NCBI GenBank assembly: GCA_023423405.1
Contig: JAFAFR010000032.1
Location: forward strand, 1 to 64,000
Direction: 5' to 3'
DNA from: Bacteroidota bacterium
Lineage (GTDB): Bacteria; Bacteroidota; Bacteroidia; Chitinophagales; Chitinophagaceae
DNA length: 64,000 nt
The translations under genes were made by a program, and so were the position numbers. Below the pieces are notes generated by a model. That model was not told the origin of the DNA. It ran no database searches and saw nothing but the letters and a program-made list of their open reading frames with translations. This document shows, one piece after another, positions 34,790 to 44,262 of the stretch. The stretch's first letter is position 1, and every line of letters begins with the position of its first letter.

Positions 34790-37310
34790 CGCTGACCGTG
34801 CGGCTTCCGCGGCCGGAAGCGTCGAAGGCACGCAGGCGGATCTCTCCTTTTTCGGTTATAGGTGCCGTATAGACGGGGCTGCCGGCGCCGGGCTCCTTAC
34901 CATTGGTGGTATAACGGATGGTAAATCCGGGTAACTGCATATTCGCATATAACTGACCGTTAGCTATTACCGCTCCCGGGGCCGGCACGCGGTATTTGAA
35001 GCCGCCGCGGTACGACGACAGGCGGGGCAATTCCCGCTTACCCGTTACCGTTGCAAATACCGACCATGCTTTTTCATATTCCCTGCGCATGGTGGCGCTG
35101 TCTTTCTCTGCCGCCCAGGCCGGGTCCTGCGCCCAGGCCCGCTCTGCCAGTCCCAGTAATTTGGGCAACACCATGTATTCGAGGTTATCGGCGCTCCGCA
35201 GAGTTTCCGACCAGATCAGTCCCTCCAGCCCAAGGATATTCGTTTTCCCGAAATCGGTCAACAGGTCTTTGCCAATAAATGCACCAGGCTGCACGGGCTC
35301 GCCCACTGCATTTTCTTTGGTGTTTTTGAAATAGTCGTAAGGGATGAAGTAAAAAGGTTTGTCCAGGTCCGTAAACCCGCCCCAGTAAAAGCCCGGCTCA
35401 TCAGGGTGTTTGTAATAAGACATGTCGAAGTAATTGTTGCTTACGGGAGAAAGCACCACTTTGTACCCCGCATTGGCGAGCCGGTAAGGAAGATCCTCAT
35501 TGCCCCAGCCCACCATATTGTTCCAAACGTGAAGTCGAAAGCCTTCATTCGCCAGCCGCGGATTCACGATCAGTTTTTTTGAACCGGCCAATTTGGTTTT
35601 GCGCATACCCACTTCTTCCCAACCGGAAAGGATGAGGTTGCGTTTGCGCAGTATTTCGGCCACTTTATCAAAATAATAGTACCAGAGATCGTTGATCTCC
35701 CCCAGCGTGGAATCCTTCTCCAGCAACGCTTTGCAGAGGGGCGACTGCTCCCAGGCGCCATCGGGCACTTCGTCGCCGCCCATGTGAATGGTGGTCAGCA
35801 GCGCCCCGGCTTCGCTGTACATCGCTATCAATTCATCAATTACTTTTTCCATGAAGGCATAGGCAGACGGACGGGCTACGCAGATCACGTTGTCGGTCCA
35901 GGCCTGCGCCGTGCTGTAGACGGACCGGTCATCCGGATCGGCCAGGCGGTAGCGCTCCGCCTCTTCCATATTGCCGGCATTTTTATATTTCTCATAGCGT
36001 GCCTCCATTGCTTTGATGGAAGCGCGTGCATGGCCGGGCGTTTCGATTTCTGGAATCACTTCAATGTGCCGCGCAGTGGCATAGCGCAGTATGTCTATGT
36101 ACTCGGCCCTGGTGTAGTATCCGCTGGCAGGAAGTTTGCCGGGCTCGGGTCCTGCGCCGAAAGATGCCGGGAGATTGTGCTTGCTATCGAGCGGATGGCC
36201 GCGGCGGGCACCTATCTCCGTTAGTTCGGGCAGCCCGGGTATTTCGATGCGCCAGCCCTCGTCCTCGCTGAAATGCAGGTGCAGGGTATTGAGTTTGTAG
36301 AGGCCCATCAGGTCGAGCAGGCGTTTCATTTCTTCCTTTGTCTGGAAATTGCGGCCAATGTCCACCATCAGCGCCCGGAGCCCAAAGCGGGGCTTGTCCT
36401 TTATGCTTACGGCAGGCAGTTGCACAGCGGGCTGTGGTTTCGACCAGGCTTCGCCGGGAATCATCGTAAGCAGCGACTGGATACCGTAAAAAATGCCGCT
36501 GCGCGACCCTGCTGCGATGGTTACCTGACCCGGTTGCACCTCGAGGCGATAGGCTTCCGGCTCCATCGCTTCTTCCACCAGGCTGATGGCCGGGGTCGCT
36601 TGTATAAAAGCGGTGGCTATCACGGGATCCTTCCCGGTAATTTGTTTGAGCTCGGCCGCCAGCAGCGCTGCCTCATTGTGGAAAGCTGCTCCGGAAAGTA
36701 TGGCTGTTTTTGCATCGAGCGTAAAGCTGCCTTCCTTATAGGCATAGGCAGCGGGAGTCGGAAATACGGGCGGCAGGTCGGCCGCAGCCGGCTCACGGTA
36801 AACGGCATTGGCCGCATAAATATCGGCGGGCGTTTTATAATGCTGGGTGCTGTCGAGGAAGGGGCCGTATTGCAGGGGCGCCAGGGGCCAACCTTTTTCG
36901 GGCCTGTCATTCCACACCAGGTACATGCCCGATGGGGCACCGGAACGGTTGAAACTATTACCATTGCTCACATAGCTGGTAGTGACAGATTTACCCGGCG
37001 TTATTCCCTGGAATCCTGCTACTGGCTCGATCCTGTAGATATCGCCGTTCACATGCGTGCAACTGAGCCCGCCCATGGCTGGGGCCGCCAGCAGTTCGCG
37101 GGCGGAGGAAAAATAAATGACCCATCCACTGGCCGGTAAACTGCGTTTGTCGGTATTCGTTAGCGTGAGCTGGTTCAGTGCCTTAAATCCGCCTTCGTAG
37201 GCATTGGTTGCAAGCTGCCATTCCACCGCCAGTTTCTCCGGCTTAAAGGACTGGGCCATGCCAGCATGCGCCAGGGTCAGTACAAACAACAATCCGGTCA
37301 GTCTTTTCAT
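34776..37310 (-). CDS. GH20 beta-N-acetylhexosaminidase
   Basis: Start MKRLTGLLFV at 37310 gives a signal peptide (ending HAGMAQ) and 844 aa. The layout is: chitobiase-type N-terminal carbohydrate-binding domain (about 25-150), a small alpha/beta GH20b domain, the GH20 TIM barrel, and a C-terminal beta domain. The catalytic pair is Asp513-Glu514 in TIHMGGDEVPDG. It releases terminal GlcNAc or GalNAc in the periplasm or outside. It converges with the ABC exporter, and is divergent from the esterase gene with 51 bases between starts. Confidence 0.93.
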   Translation of the reverse strand: MKRLTGLLFVLTLAHAGMAQSFKPEKLAVEWQLATNAYEGGFKALNQLTLTNTDKRSLPASGWVIYFSSARELLAAPAMGGLSCTHVNGDIYRIEPVAGFQGITPGKSVTTSYVSNGNSFNRSGAPSGMYLVWNDRPEKGWPLAPLQYGPFLDSTQHYKTPADIYAANAVYREPAAADLPPVFPTPAAYAYKEGSFTLDAKTAILSGAAFHNEAALLAAELKQITGKDPVIATAFIQATPAISLVEEAMEPEAYRLEVQPGQVTIAAGSRSGIFYGIQSLLTMIPGEAWSKPQPAVQLPAVSIKDKPRFGLRALMVDIGRNFQTKEEMKRLLDLMGLYKLNTLHLHFSEDEGWRIEIPGLPELTEIGARRGHPLDSKHNLPASFGAGPEPGKLPASGYYTRAEYIDILRYATARHIEVIPEIETPGHARASIKAMEARYEKYKNAGNMEEAERYRLADPDDRSVYSTAQAWTDNVICVARPSAYAFMEKVIDELIAMYSEAGALLTTIHMGGDEVPDGAWEQSPLCKALLEKDSTLGEINDLWYYYFDKVAEILRKRNLILSGWEEVGMRKTKLAGSKKLIVNPRLANEGFRLHVWNNMVGWGNEDLPYRLANAGYKVVLSPVSNNYFDMSYYKHPDEPGFYWGGFTDLDKPFYFIPYDYFKNTKENAVGEPVQPGAFIGKDLLTDFGKTNILGLEGLIWSETLRSADNLEYMVLPKLLGLAERAWAQDPAWAAEKDSATMRREYEKAWSVFATVTGKRELPRLSSYRGGFKYRVPAPGAVIANGQLYANMQLPGFTIRYTTNGKEPGAGSPVYTAPITEKGEIRLRAFDASGRGSRTVSVRQD

Positions 37311-37314
37311 GCAG

Positions 37315-37348
37315 TTTTTTATTTCCAGTGTATGATGAATCATTTTTG
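37315..37348 (+). promoter_or_regulatory. Candidate promoter for the esterase gene at 37362
   Basis: TTTTTT at 37315-37320 and CATTTTTG at 37341-37348, spaced 20 bases, match the -33/-7 pattern of Bacteroidota sigma factors with one mismatch in the -7 box. The start codon is 13 bases further on. Not tested. Confidence 0.35.
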
Positions 37349-37361
37349 TAACATTGAAGAT

Positions 37362-38219
37362 ATGTTAAAAATAAGGGCGGTCCTTTTCTACGGCGCCTGT
37401 TTGACCCTCCTGGCGAGCGCCGGCGCATATGCGCAAACCAGCTTTGAAAAGATCGAAGTGCAGAAAAATGGCTCTTACCATATTCCTGTGCGGGGTGAAG
37501 GAAAAGCCAGGTTCTACCACTTTGATCTCTATTCCGGCAAAGGCGACCAGCGCGCCCTTCGGCCGCTGGTGATCAATATGCACGGAGGCGGTTTCAAGAT
37601 CGGTGGCAAGGGCAGCGCCAGTACGCCCTATTTCTCCAGGGCCTATGCGCACAATGGTTTTCTTACCGCTTCCATCAATTACCGGAAGGGCAAAGGCCGC
37701 CCGCTCCGTAACCCCGAGGACCTGAAAAAAGCCTGCTTCAACGCCGTGGAAGATCTTGATAAGGCCATCCGCTATTTTAAAGACCATGCGGCCGAGCTCC
37801 GGATCGATACCAACCGCATTTTTCTTGCAGGAAATTCCGCCGGCGCCATGGTGGCCCTCCAGTACGTGTACGCCGATTCTTCGGGTACCCGAAGCAGTTA
37901 TATACGGGGCATTGCCAATTGCTGGGGCGCTGTTTACGACAGCAGTTGGCTTTCTCACGCGCGTGTACCCATTGTCAGTGTTTTTGGAGAAAGGGACAGG
38001 GTGGTTCCGCCGGGCGCCGGCGCCACCGGCATCTATGGCAGTTATGTGATCCACCGCCAGGCAGAAAAACTGGGTATCCCTAACCGTTACCAGGCTTTTT
38101 CCGGCCGCGGCCATGAACTGCACCGTCATTTCAACCCGCTCTTTGCCGGCCCGGGAGCCCGCAAGAAATGGAAAGAAGCAGCTGCATTCATCTGCCGCTT
38201 TTTGAACGAACAACTTTAA
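37362..38219 (+). CDS. Secreted alpha/beta hydrolase (esterase/lipase type)
   Basis: The 285-aa product (start MLKIRAVLFY, signal ending AYAQ) has the HGGG oxyanion motif NMHGGGFKIGG, nucleophile elbow LAGNSAGAMVALQ and a late GRGHELHRHF with the catalytic His. This is the HSL/carboxylesterase layout; it probably cleaves ester bonds, such as acetyl or feruloyl groups on polysaccharides. Frame 37266 was rejected because it runs through the divergent GH20 start. The last 32 bases overlap the converging GH29 gene. Confidence 0.82.
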   Translation: MLKIRAVLFYGACLTLLASAGAYAQTSFEKIEVQKNGSYHIPVRGEGKARFYHFDLYSGKGDQRALRPLVINMHGGGFKIGGKGSASTPYFSRAYAHNGFLTASINYRKGKGRPLRNPEDLKKACFNAVEDLDKAIRYFKDHAAELRIDTNRIFLAGNSAGAMVALQYVYADSSGTRSSYIRGIANCWGAVYDSSWLSHARVPIVSVFGERDRVVPPGAGATGIYGSYVIHRQAEKLGIPNRYQAFSGRGHELHRHFNPLFAGPGARKKWKEAAAFICRFLNEQL

Positions 38220-39657
38220 AGGTTACCGCATAGGCATAACCGTTACCGGGCTTCCGTAACCCTGCCGGAATGGCAACACTTGCTTTCCCATCCTTTACCA
38301 CTGGCTTGAGCTTCACTTTCGGTGCATCGAGACAAACGATCTTGTCTCCTTTCTTCCAATCCAGTCCATCCAGCGAAAGCATTTCGGGCAATACCACGGC
38401 ATCTTCCGTTTCATTGCTCAATACATGCAGATAGGCTGTTTGCCTGTCCTTCGATTGCAGGTACACGATATTGTCCGTTTCGTAAGGCGCCATGGGAATG
38501 GTGCCATAGATCGCTTCGCCGTGCACTTTCATCCAGGCGCCGATCTCTTTCAGCCGCTCGTAGGCAGGCGCTGCAAAATCGCCCTCCGGGGAAGGCCCGA
38601 TATTCAGCAAGAGGCTGCCTCCGCGCGATACAATGCGCACCAGCATATGGATCAGCTTATTCGTTGGCTTGTACTCATCGTTGGGAACATAGCTCCAGGA
38701 ATTGCCCATGGTGATGCAGCTTTCCCAGGGATGGTCCAGCGGTTTGGAAGGAATGGTCTGTTCCGGCGTTACATAATTTTCGTAGGGGCCGCCAACCGTG
38801 CGATCCACCACCAGGAGGCCCGGCTGCAGTTTGCGCGATTCGGCCGCGATGGAAGCCATATCGATGTCCTGGTCGTAGGGAATGGTGCGCTGCCAGTCCA
38901 CGGCGGGGTCAATGCTCACTTTGGGTCGCACCCAGCCGCCATCGAGCCAGAGTATGTCCATTTTTCCATAGCCACTCATCAGTTCCAGGATCTGTCTTTT
39001 TGTATAGTCCTTAAAAGCGGTCCAGCGTTCAGGATATTTGGCAGGATCATAATTCACGTTGCGGTCCTTCGGTGGAAAATAAGGCCACCAGTAATCGGTG
39101 GAATGCCAGTCGGGTTTGGAAAAATAAGCCCCAATCATAAAGCCGTCTTTCCGGAAGGTATCAAAGATATTTTTAGCCAGGTTGCTACGTGGATTCGTGC
39201 TGAAAGGTGTTTTCGCGGAAGTGATTTTGTAATCGGTTTCCTTTGTATCGAACATGCAGAACCCATCGTGGTGCTTGGTGGTGAACACCACGTATTTCAT
39301 GCCTGCGTCTTTGGCGGCAGCGGCCCATTTTTCGGGATTGAAGGCCGTGGGGTTAAAGCTGGTCTGCAGGTTTTCATAGGCTTTCACGTAATCGAAATAG
39401 TTCGCGGAATGCGGGCCACGGCGCTGGGTCCAGCCCTCGTCCTCGGGACAAATGCTCCAGCTTTCCACGATGCCCCACTGGCTGTACGTACCCCAGTGCA
39501 TGAAGAGCCCAAACTTGAGGTCCTGCCACTGTTCCAGCTTCTGCACCACCTGTGGGTCGTCGGGTTTTACATAGTCTTTCGACATATTGTGTTCCTGCGA
39601 GAAGGAAGAAAACGCAGCCAGGCTGCCCCATAAGGCCGGCAATAATTTTTTGATCAT
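38188..39657 (-). CDS. GH29 alpha-L-fucosidase
   Basis: The 489-aa enzyme has a signal peptide (ending FSSFSQ) and the GH29 TIM barrel. Motifs are LKFGLFMHWGTYSQWG at the start, YVVFTTKHHDGFCMFDT and KMDILWLDGGWV with nucleophile Asp239. A C-terminal beta domain of about 120 residues follows. It removes alpha-L-fucose from glycans outside the inner membrane. It begins 1 base after the stop of the propeller protein, so both are one transcript. Confidence 0.93.
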   Translation of the reverse strand: MIKKLLPALWGSLAAFSSFSQEHNMSKDYVKPDDPQVVQKLEQWQDLKFGLFMHWGTYSQWGIVESWSICPEDEGWTQRRGPHSANYFDYVKAYENLQTSFNPTAFNPEKWAAAAKDAGMKYVVFTTKHHDGFCMFDTKETDYKITSAKTPFSTNPRSNLAKNIFDTFRKDGFMIGAYFSKPDWHSTDYWWPYFPPKDRNVNYDPAKYPERWTAFKDYTKRQILELMSGYGKMDILWLDGGWVRPKVSIDPAVDWQRTIPYDQDIDMASIAAESRKLQPGLLVVDRTVGGPYENYVTPEQTIPSKPLDHPWESCITMGNSWSYVPNDEYKPTNKLIHMLVRIVSRGGSLLLNIGPSPEGDFAAPAYERLKEIGAWMKVHGEAIYGTIPMAPYETDNIVYLQSKDRQTAYLHVLSNETEDAVVLPEMLSLDGLDWKKGDKIVCLDAPKVKLKPVVKDGKASVAIPAGLRKPGNGYAYAVTFKVVRSKSGR

Positions 39658-39658
39658 A

Positions 39659-40867
39659 TCAGTTCTTTTTCAGGTTCGAGTTCTTTTTCCCCTTCAATTG
39701 TGCGAGCGGGATCTTTATCACTTCGATGGCTTCTTTTTTACGCGATACAATTACATACAGGGCATCTTTGTGAATCATCGTGTAGGGATAACCGTAATGC
39801 CCGCCTTTCCAGAGGCCTTCTTTTTTGAGTTCATAGGGTTGTTCGGCCACCACAAAATGCCTGTCGAACAAACGGCCATCACCGGAAAGCGAAAGCACCA
39901 GCGGATTTCTTTCATAGTGGTGCAGGGTATCGGGAATGCCCATATAATAATAACCATATCCGGGCAATTGACCGAAATGAAATTTGCTGTCGTTATCGGG
40001 GAAGGGCTGTTCCTGCGGGCGGCTCCAGGTGCTGCCCTGGTCGTGGCTTTCGGTCATCCACAGTCTTCCCTTCCAGCCCTTGCCGGTAACGCGCAGCAGC
40101 ATGTGCACCACGCGGTCGGGCGTTTCAAAAAAAGCGCCCTCACAAAGGGGCGGAAGGCCCTGGGCTTCAGCCGGTGCATAAAAGGTAGCCGGGTTGTCTT
40201 CCTTATAAGCGGCGGCATCGTACCAGCTTGTATTTATCCAGGGGCCAAGGCCATTCCCGCTTTCGCTGTAGGGAAAGCAAAAATTGCCGCAGATCAGCAG
40301 GCGGCCGGAAGAAAGCCGCTGCGGTCCCAGGTTGGGATTAACGGGTGTTTGTAAATCAACGGCTTCGGACCAGTGGATGCCGTCGCGGCTACTCCTGACC
40401 CAGAGCCGGGTATGGGTGCGGTGGGGGGAATATTCACCATAATAAGCCAGGAGGCTATCGCCCTGCACCAGGAAACCCGCGGCTGTCAACACATTGAGGG
40501 TATCGTTGCGGTACAGGCCAGGTTCAGCCAGCACCGTTGGTTTTTGCCAGTCCAGCCCATTGCGCGACCGTGCGAGCGCCACGCGTTGGCCCGGCTGGTC
40601 TTCATCTTTGTATCCATTGCTCCAGGAAGCGTAAAACCATCCCTTGAAAAATACCAGGTAGGGATGATGGGAATACAACCAGCTCGTATCGGGGTGATAC
40701 ACATAGCCCCTCAATGTGCTCAGCCGCTGCAGGCCGGCATCCGTGGAATAGGTACTGCGTACGGTTTGGCCGCTGGCCCCGGGCCCATAACAAAAAAGCA
40801 GGCCCCAAAAAGCAAAATTGAGGAACCTAATGGCGCTTTTTAAGGTAGTGAACATAACAGCGGGCAT
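39659..40867 (-). CDS. Secreted sialidase-fold (BNR propeller) protein
   Basis: The 402-aa protein has a signal peptide (LLFCYGPGASGQ) and repeated Asp-box-like motifs: SHDQGSTW (canonical SxDxGxTW), SSRDGIHWSE and SRNGLDWQKP, so a five- or six-bladed propeller is expected. It may be an exo-alpha-sialidase-like or another propeller glycosidase. The catalytic Arg triad cannot be assigned by eye. It is 1 base upstream of the fucosidase, which suggests joint work on a glycan carrying fucose. An internal Met at 40855 is an alternative start. Confidence 0.7.
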   Translation of the reverse strand: MPAVMFTTLKSAIRFLNFAFWGLLFCYGPGASGQTVRSTYSTDAGLQRLSTLRGYVYHPDTSWLYSHHPYLVFFKGWFYASWSNGYKDEDQPGQRVALARSRNGLDWQKPTVLAEPGLYRNDTLNVLTAAGFLVQGDSLLAYYGEYSPHRTHTRLWVRSSRDGIHWSEAVDLQTPVNPNLGPQRLSSGRLLICGNFCFPYSESGNGLGPWINTSWYDAAAYKEDNPATFYAPAEAQGLPPLCEGAFFETPDRVVHMLLRVTGKGWKGRLWMTESHDQGSTWSRPQEQPFPDNDSKFHFGQLPGYGYYYMGIPDTLHHYERNPLVLSLSGDGRLFDRHFVVAEQPYELKKEGLWKGGHYGYPYTMIHKDALYVIVSRKKEAIEVIKIPLAQLKGKKNSNLKKN

Positions 40868-40897
40868 GTAGTTTTACAGGGACTAAAATAACAACTG

Positions 40898-43552
40898 GTG
40901 AAGCGCCTCTCTTCTTTGATCCTCTTATTATTCTCCTCCATTTTATCCTTTGGCCAGGGACAGCCGCCTTATAAGAATGCCGGTCTTCCCATTCCTGAAA
41001 GAGTGAAGGACCTGCTGGCCCGCATGACGCCGGAAGAAAAATTCTGGCAGCTTTTTATGATCCCCGGCGATCTTGACAATGTTGCTCCCAACGCTTACAG
41101 AAATGGCATATTCGGTTTGCAGGTGAGCGCTTCGGCCAAAGGCGACGCGGGTGGGCAACTGCTCTCCTACAATACACGTGAAAACGGGCTGGTGCTGCTG
41201 CGCAAGATCAACCGGATCCAACGATACTTTGTAGAGCAGACCCGCCTTGGCATTCCCATCATTGCATTCGACGAGGCCCTGCACGGGCTGGTGCGGGAGG
41301 GCGCCACTTCTTTTCCCCAGGCCATTGCGCTGGCTGCCACCTGGGACACAGTGCTGATGCACCGGGTGGCAGGCGCCATCGCCGTTGAAACCAAGGCCCG
41401 CGGCATCCGCGATGTGCTTACGCCGGTGGTTAATATCGCCAGCGATGTGCGCTGGGGCAGAACCGAAGAAACCTACGGAGAAGATCCTTTTCTCAGCAGT
41501 GAAATGGGGGTGGCTTTCGTCAGCGCCTTTGAGAAAAGAGGTATCATCACCACGCCCAAACATTTTGTGGCCAATGTGGGCGATGGCGGCCGCGATTCCT
41601 ATCCCATCAACTGGAACGAGCGCTGGCTGGAAGAAATGTATTTCCCACCTTTTAAAGCCTGCATTGAACGGGGCGGCTCACGGTCACTCATGACCGCTTA
41701 TAATTCGGTGAACGGCACTGCCAGCTCCTCTAACAACTGGCTGCTGCTAGACAAGCTGAAAAAGCAATGGGGCTTTTCGGGTTTTGTGATCTCAGATGCC
41801 AATGCCGTGGGAGGCGAACTGGTGCTGCACCGCACAGCACAGGACTATGCCGAAGCAGGTGAACACGCCGTCGCCAACGGGCTGGACGTGATCTTCCAGA
41901 CCGACTATGCACACTACAAACTTTTCATACCACCCTTCCTCGACAAGCGGATACCACAGCAACGCATAGACGATGCCGTATCGCGTGTGCTCACCGCCAA
42001 ATTTGAGCTGGGTCTTTTTGAACATCCTTATGTGGAGGAAGCAGATATCCAGCGCCTCATCAAAGAATTGCCGCATAAAAAACTGGCCGAAGAAGCCGCC
42101 GCTGCCTCCTTTGTCTTGCTGAAAAACGAAGCAAATACATTGCCGCTGGGCAGCGCCGTGAAAAAGATCGCGGTGATTGGAGAAGAAGCCGTAGCAGCGC
42201 GTTTGGGCGGATACAGCGGTACCGGCAACGCTAAGGTTTCCATCCTGGAGGGTATCCGGGAAAGGGCCCGCGGCATGCAGGTGGACTATGTACACGGCGC
42301 CGGTGTGTTTGATAAGGAATGGCAAACCATCCCGGCAACTTACCTGCAGTGGCAGGGCAAACCCGGACTGGCAGCCAGCGTTTACAATAATATCAATCTG
42401 GAGGGAAAACCGGTTGGTGAGAAAAGGGATGTCGTACTGGATTTTTCCTGGACCCTCTCCCGCCCCCTGCCGGAACTGAGCTCCGATTTTTATTCCATTC
42501 GCTGGGAGAGCAACCTTACTGCTCCGCGCACGGGAAATATTTCTATCGGGCTGGAAGGCAATGATGGCTACCGGTTATACATAAACGACAAGCTGCATGT
42601 GGACCGCTGGGCCAAGCAGTCGTTCTCCGCCACTTTGGCGCCCTACCATTTTGAAAAAGGTAAGACCTACAGGATAAGAGTTGAGTTTTACGAACCCGTG
42701 GGCAATGCCCGTATCCGGCTGGTGTGGGGTACGGATGAAACCAGCAGGTGGAAACAGTCGATCGACAGCGCCGTTGCGCTGGCGAAAAAGTCTGATGTGG
42801 TGGTGATAGCAGCGGGTATCCATGAGGGTGAGTTCCAGGACCGTGCTTATTTATCGCTTCCCGGCAGGCAGGAGGCATTGATTAAAGCCGTGGCCGCCAC
42901 GGGGAAACCGGTGGTGGTGCTGCTCACCGGCGGCAGCGCCATAACGATGCAGTCCTGGCTCGCCGGCGTGCGGTCAGTGCTGCATTGCTGGTACCCCGGT
43001 GAGGCTGGTGGAAAAGCGGTGGCCGCCGTGTTGTTCGGCGACAAAAATCCTTCGGGCAAATTACCCATCACCTTCCCGGTGCACGAGTCGCAACTGCCCC
43101 TGGTGTACAACCACCATCCAACAGGCAGGGGCGACGACTACCACAATCTTTCCGGGTTGCCGCTCTTTCCCTTTGGCTATGGCCTTTCCTATACCCGATT
43201 TGAATACGGGCCGGCAAAGCTGTCGGCCTCTTCCATATCGGCTACTGATTCCTGTTATATAGAGCTGGAGATCAAAAATGCGGGTGAGCGTGCAGGTGAG
43301 GAAGTGATGCAATTGTACATCACTGATCTTTTTTCTTCGGTTACCCAACCCGTTATGTCCCTGAAAGGATTTCAGAAGATAGCGCTGGCGCCGGGAGAAA
43401 AGCGCGCCGTCCGTTTTACGATCACACCCAAACAGTTGCAAATGCTGAACAGGGAAATGAAATGGGTGGTGGAACCGGGCGATTTTCGCATTATGCTGGG
43501 TTCTTCTTCGCGCGATATCCGTCGCGAGGCGAGGCTGAACGTGAGGCCCTAA
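40898..43552 (+). CDS. GH3 beta-glycosidase with inserted PA14 domain
   Basis: The start codon is GTG, at 40898. The 884-aa protein has a signal peptide (SSILSFGQ), the GH3 N-terminal barrel with nucleophile Asp300 in SGFVISDANAVGG, the GH3 C-domain, a PA14 carbohydrate-binding insert (about residues 500-625, ISIGLEGNDGYRLYINDK), and a fibronectin-like end. Beta-glucosidase or beta-xylosidase activity is known for the family; this sub-type is not distinguishable here. The gene is divergent from the propeller/fucosidase pair. Confidence 0.9.
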   Translation: MKRLSSLILLLFSSILSFGQGQPPYKNAGLPIPERVKDLLARMTPEEKFWQLFMIPGDLDNVAPNAYRNGIFGLQVSASAKGDAGGQLLSYNTRENGLVLLRKINRIQRYFVEQTRLGIPIIAFDEALHGLVREGATSFPQAIALAATWDTVLMHRVAGAIAVETKARGIRDVLTPVVNIASDVRWGRTEETYGEDPFLSSEMGVAFVSAFEKRGIITTPKHFVANVGDGGRDSYPINWNERWLEEMYFPPFKACIERGGSRSLMTAYNSVNGTASSSNNWLLLDKLKKQWGFSGFVISDANAVGGELVLHRTAQDYAEAGEHAVANGLDVIFQTDYAHYKLFIPPFLDKRIPQQRIDDAVSRVLTAKFELGLFEHPYVEEADIQRLIKELPHKKLAEEAAAASFVLLKNEANTLPLGSAVKKIAVIGEEAVAARLGGYSGTGNAKVSILEGIRERARGMQVDYVHGAGVFDKEWQTIPATYLQWQGKPGLAASVYNNINLEGKPVGEKRDVVLDFSWTLSRPLPELSSDFYSIRWESNLTAPRTGNISIGLEGNDGYRLYINDKLHVDRWAKQSFSATLAPYHFEKGKTYRIRVEFYEPVGNARIRLVWGTDETSRWKQSIDSAVALAKKSDVVVIAAGIHEGEFQDRAYLSLPGRQEALIKAVAATGKPVVVLLTGGSAITMQSWLAGVRSVLHCWYPGEAGGKAVAAVLFGDKNPSGKLPITFPVHESQLPLVYNHHPTGRGDDYHNLSGLPLFPFGYGLSYTRFEYGPAKLSASSISATDSCYIELEIKNAGERAGEEVMQLYITDLFSSVTQPVMSLKGFQKIALAPGEKRAVRFTITPKQLQMLNREMKWVVEPGDFRIMLGSSSRDIRREARLNVRP

Positions 43553-43562
43553 GCTGTGTCAT

Positions 43563-44252
43563 TCAGGATCGGTTGTATACTTTCAGCACCGTTTCCCGCA
43601 GGTTACCGGCGGGTGCGGAGAAAAGCCATTCCATGATGGAAGCCAGGTGCTCGGGGCTCACCCATTTGGCAGGATCGGCATCGGGCATGGCCACGCGGTT
43701 CGCAGGGGTATCGATAGTGCTCGGCGCCAGCACCGTGGCGGTAAGGCTGGTGCCTGCGGCATCGGCATTCAGGTTTTCTGCCAATCGGAAGAGCAGCGAC
43801 TTGGCAAGGGAATAAGCCATCATGTGTTTTCCGGCTGTTGCAGTTATGGCCGGTCTTGCGCCGATAAAAACCAATCGCCCACCGCCCTGTTTTTTCATGT
43901 GCAGGAAAGCCGGGCGCGCCAGATGATAGGCCGTCATGAAATTCAGGTCGATCTGTTGTTGTACTGCAGGGCCATCTGTGGCTGCGAGGTCGCCCGCTGC
44001 AAATCCGCCGGCCAGCATCAATACGCCGTCGATTTTTTCGTGTCGCGCGAACTGATCTTCCACAAAAGCCGCTACCGAAGCTTCATCCAACAAATCAAGT
44101 CCCAGTTTTTCCAGCGCCGGCGCATCGGGAAGCTGGTCCAGCTTATCCATTCCCGAAAGAATGGCCGTCACCGCATAGCCCTTCTCCAGGAAATAACGGG
44201 TGGTGATCTTTCCCAAACCACCACCCGCGCCTGATATGATAACACGTTTCAT
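43563..44252 (-). CDS. Short-chain dehydrogenase/reductase
   Basis: The 229-aa SDR has the GSGAGGGLG-like NAD(P) motif ISGAGGGLGKITTRYFLEKGY and the active-site pair Tyr and Lys in YSLAKSLLF. It lies 10 bases after the lipoprotein DUF1080 gene and is the last gene of that operon. In a 3-keto-glycoside context it could reduce a keto-sugar or aldehyde, but that is inference; SDR specificity is not readable here. Confidence 0.85.
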   Translation of the reverse strand: MKRVIISGAGGGLGKITTRYFLEKGYAVTAILSGMDKLDQLPDAPALEKLGLDLLDEASVAAFVEDQFARHEKIDGVLMLAGGFAAGDLAATDGPAVQQQIDLNFMTAYHLARPAFLHMKKQGGGRLVFIGARPAITATAGKHMMAYSLAKSLLFRLAENLNADAAGTSLTATVLAPSTIDTPANRVAMPDADPAKWVSPEHLASIMEWLFSAPAGNLRETVLKVYNRS

Positions 44253-44262
44253 GTAATAGGCT

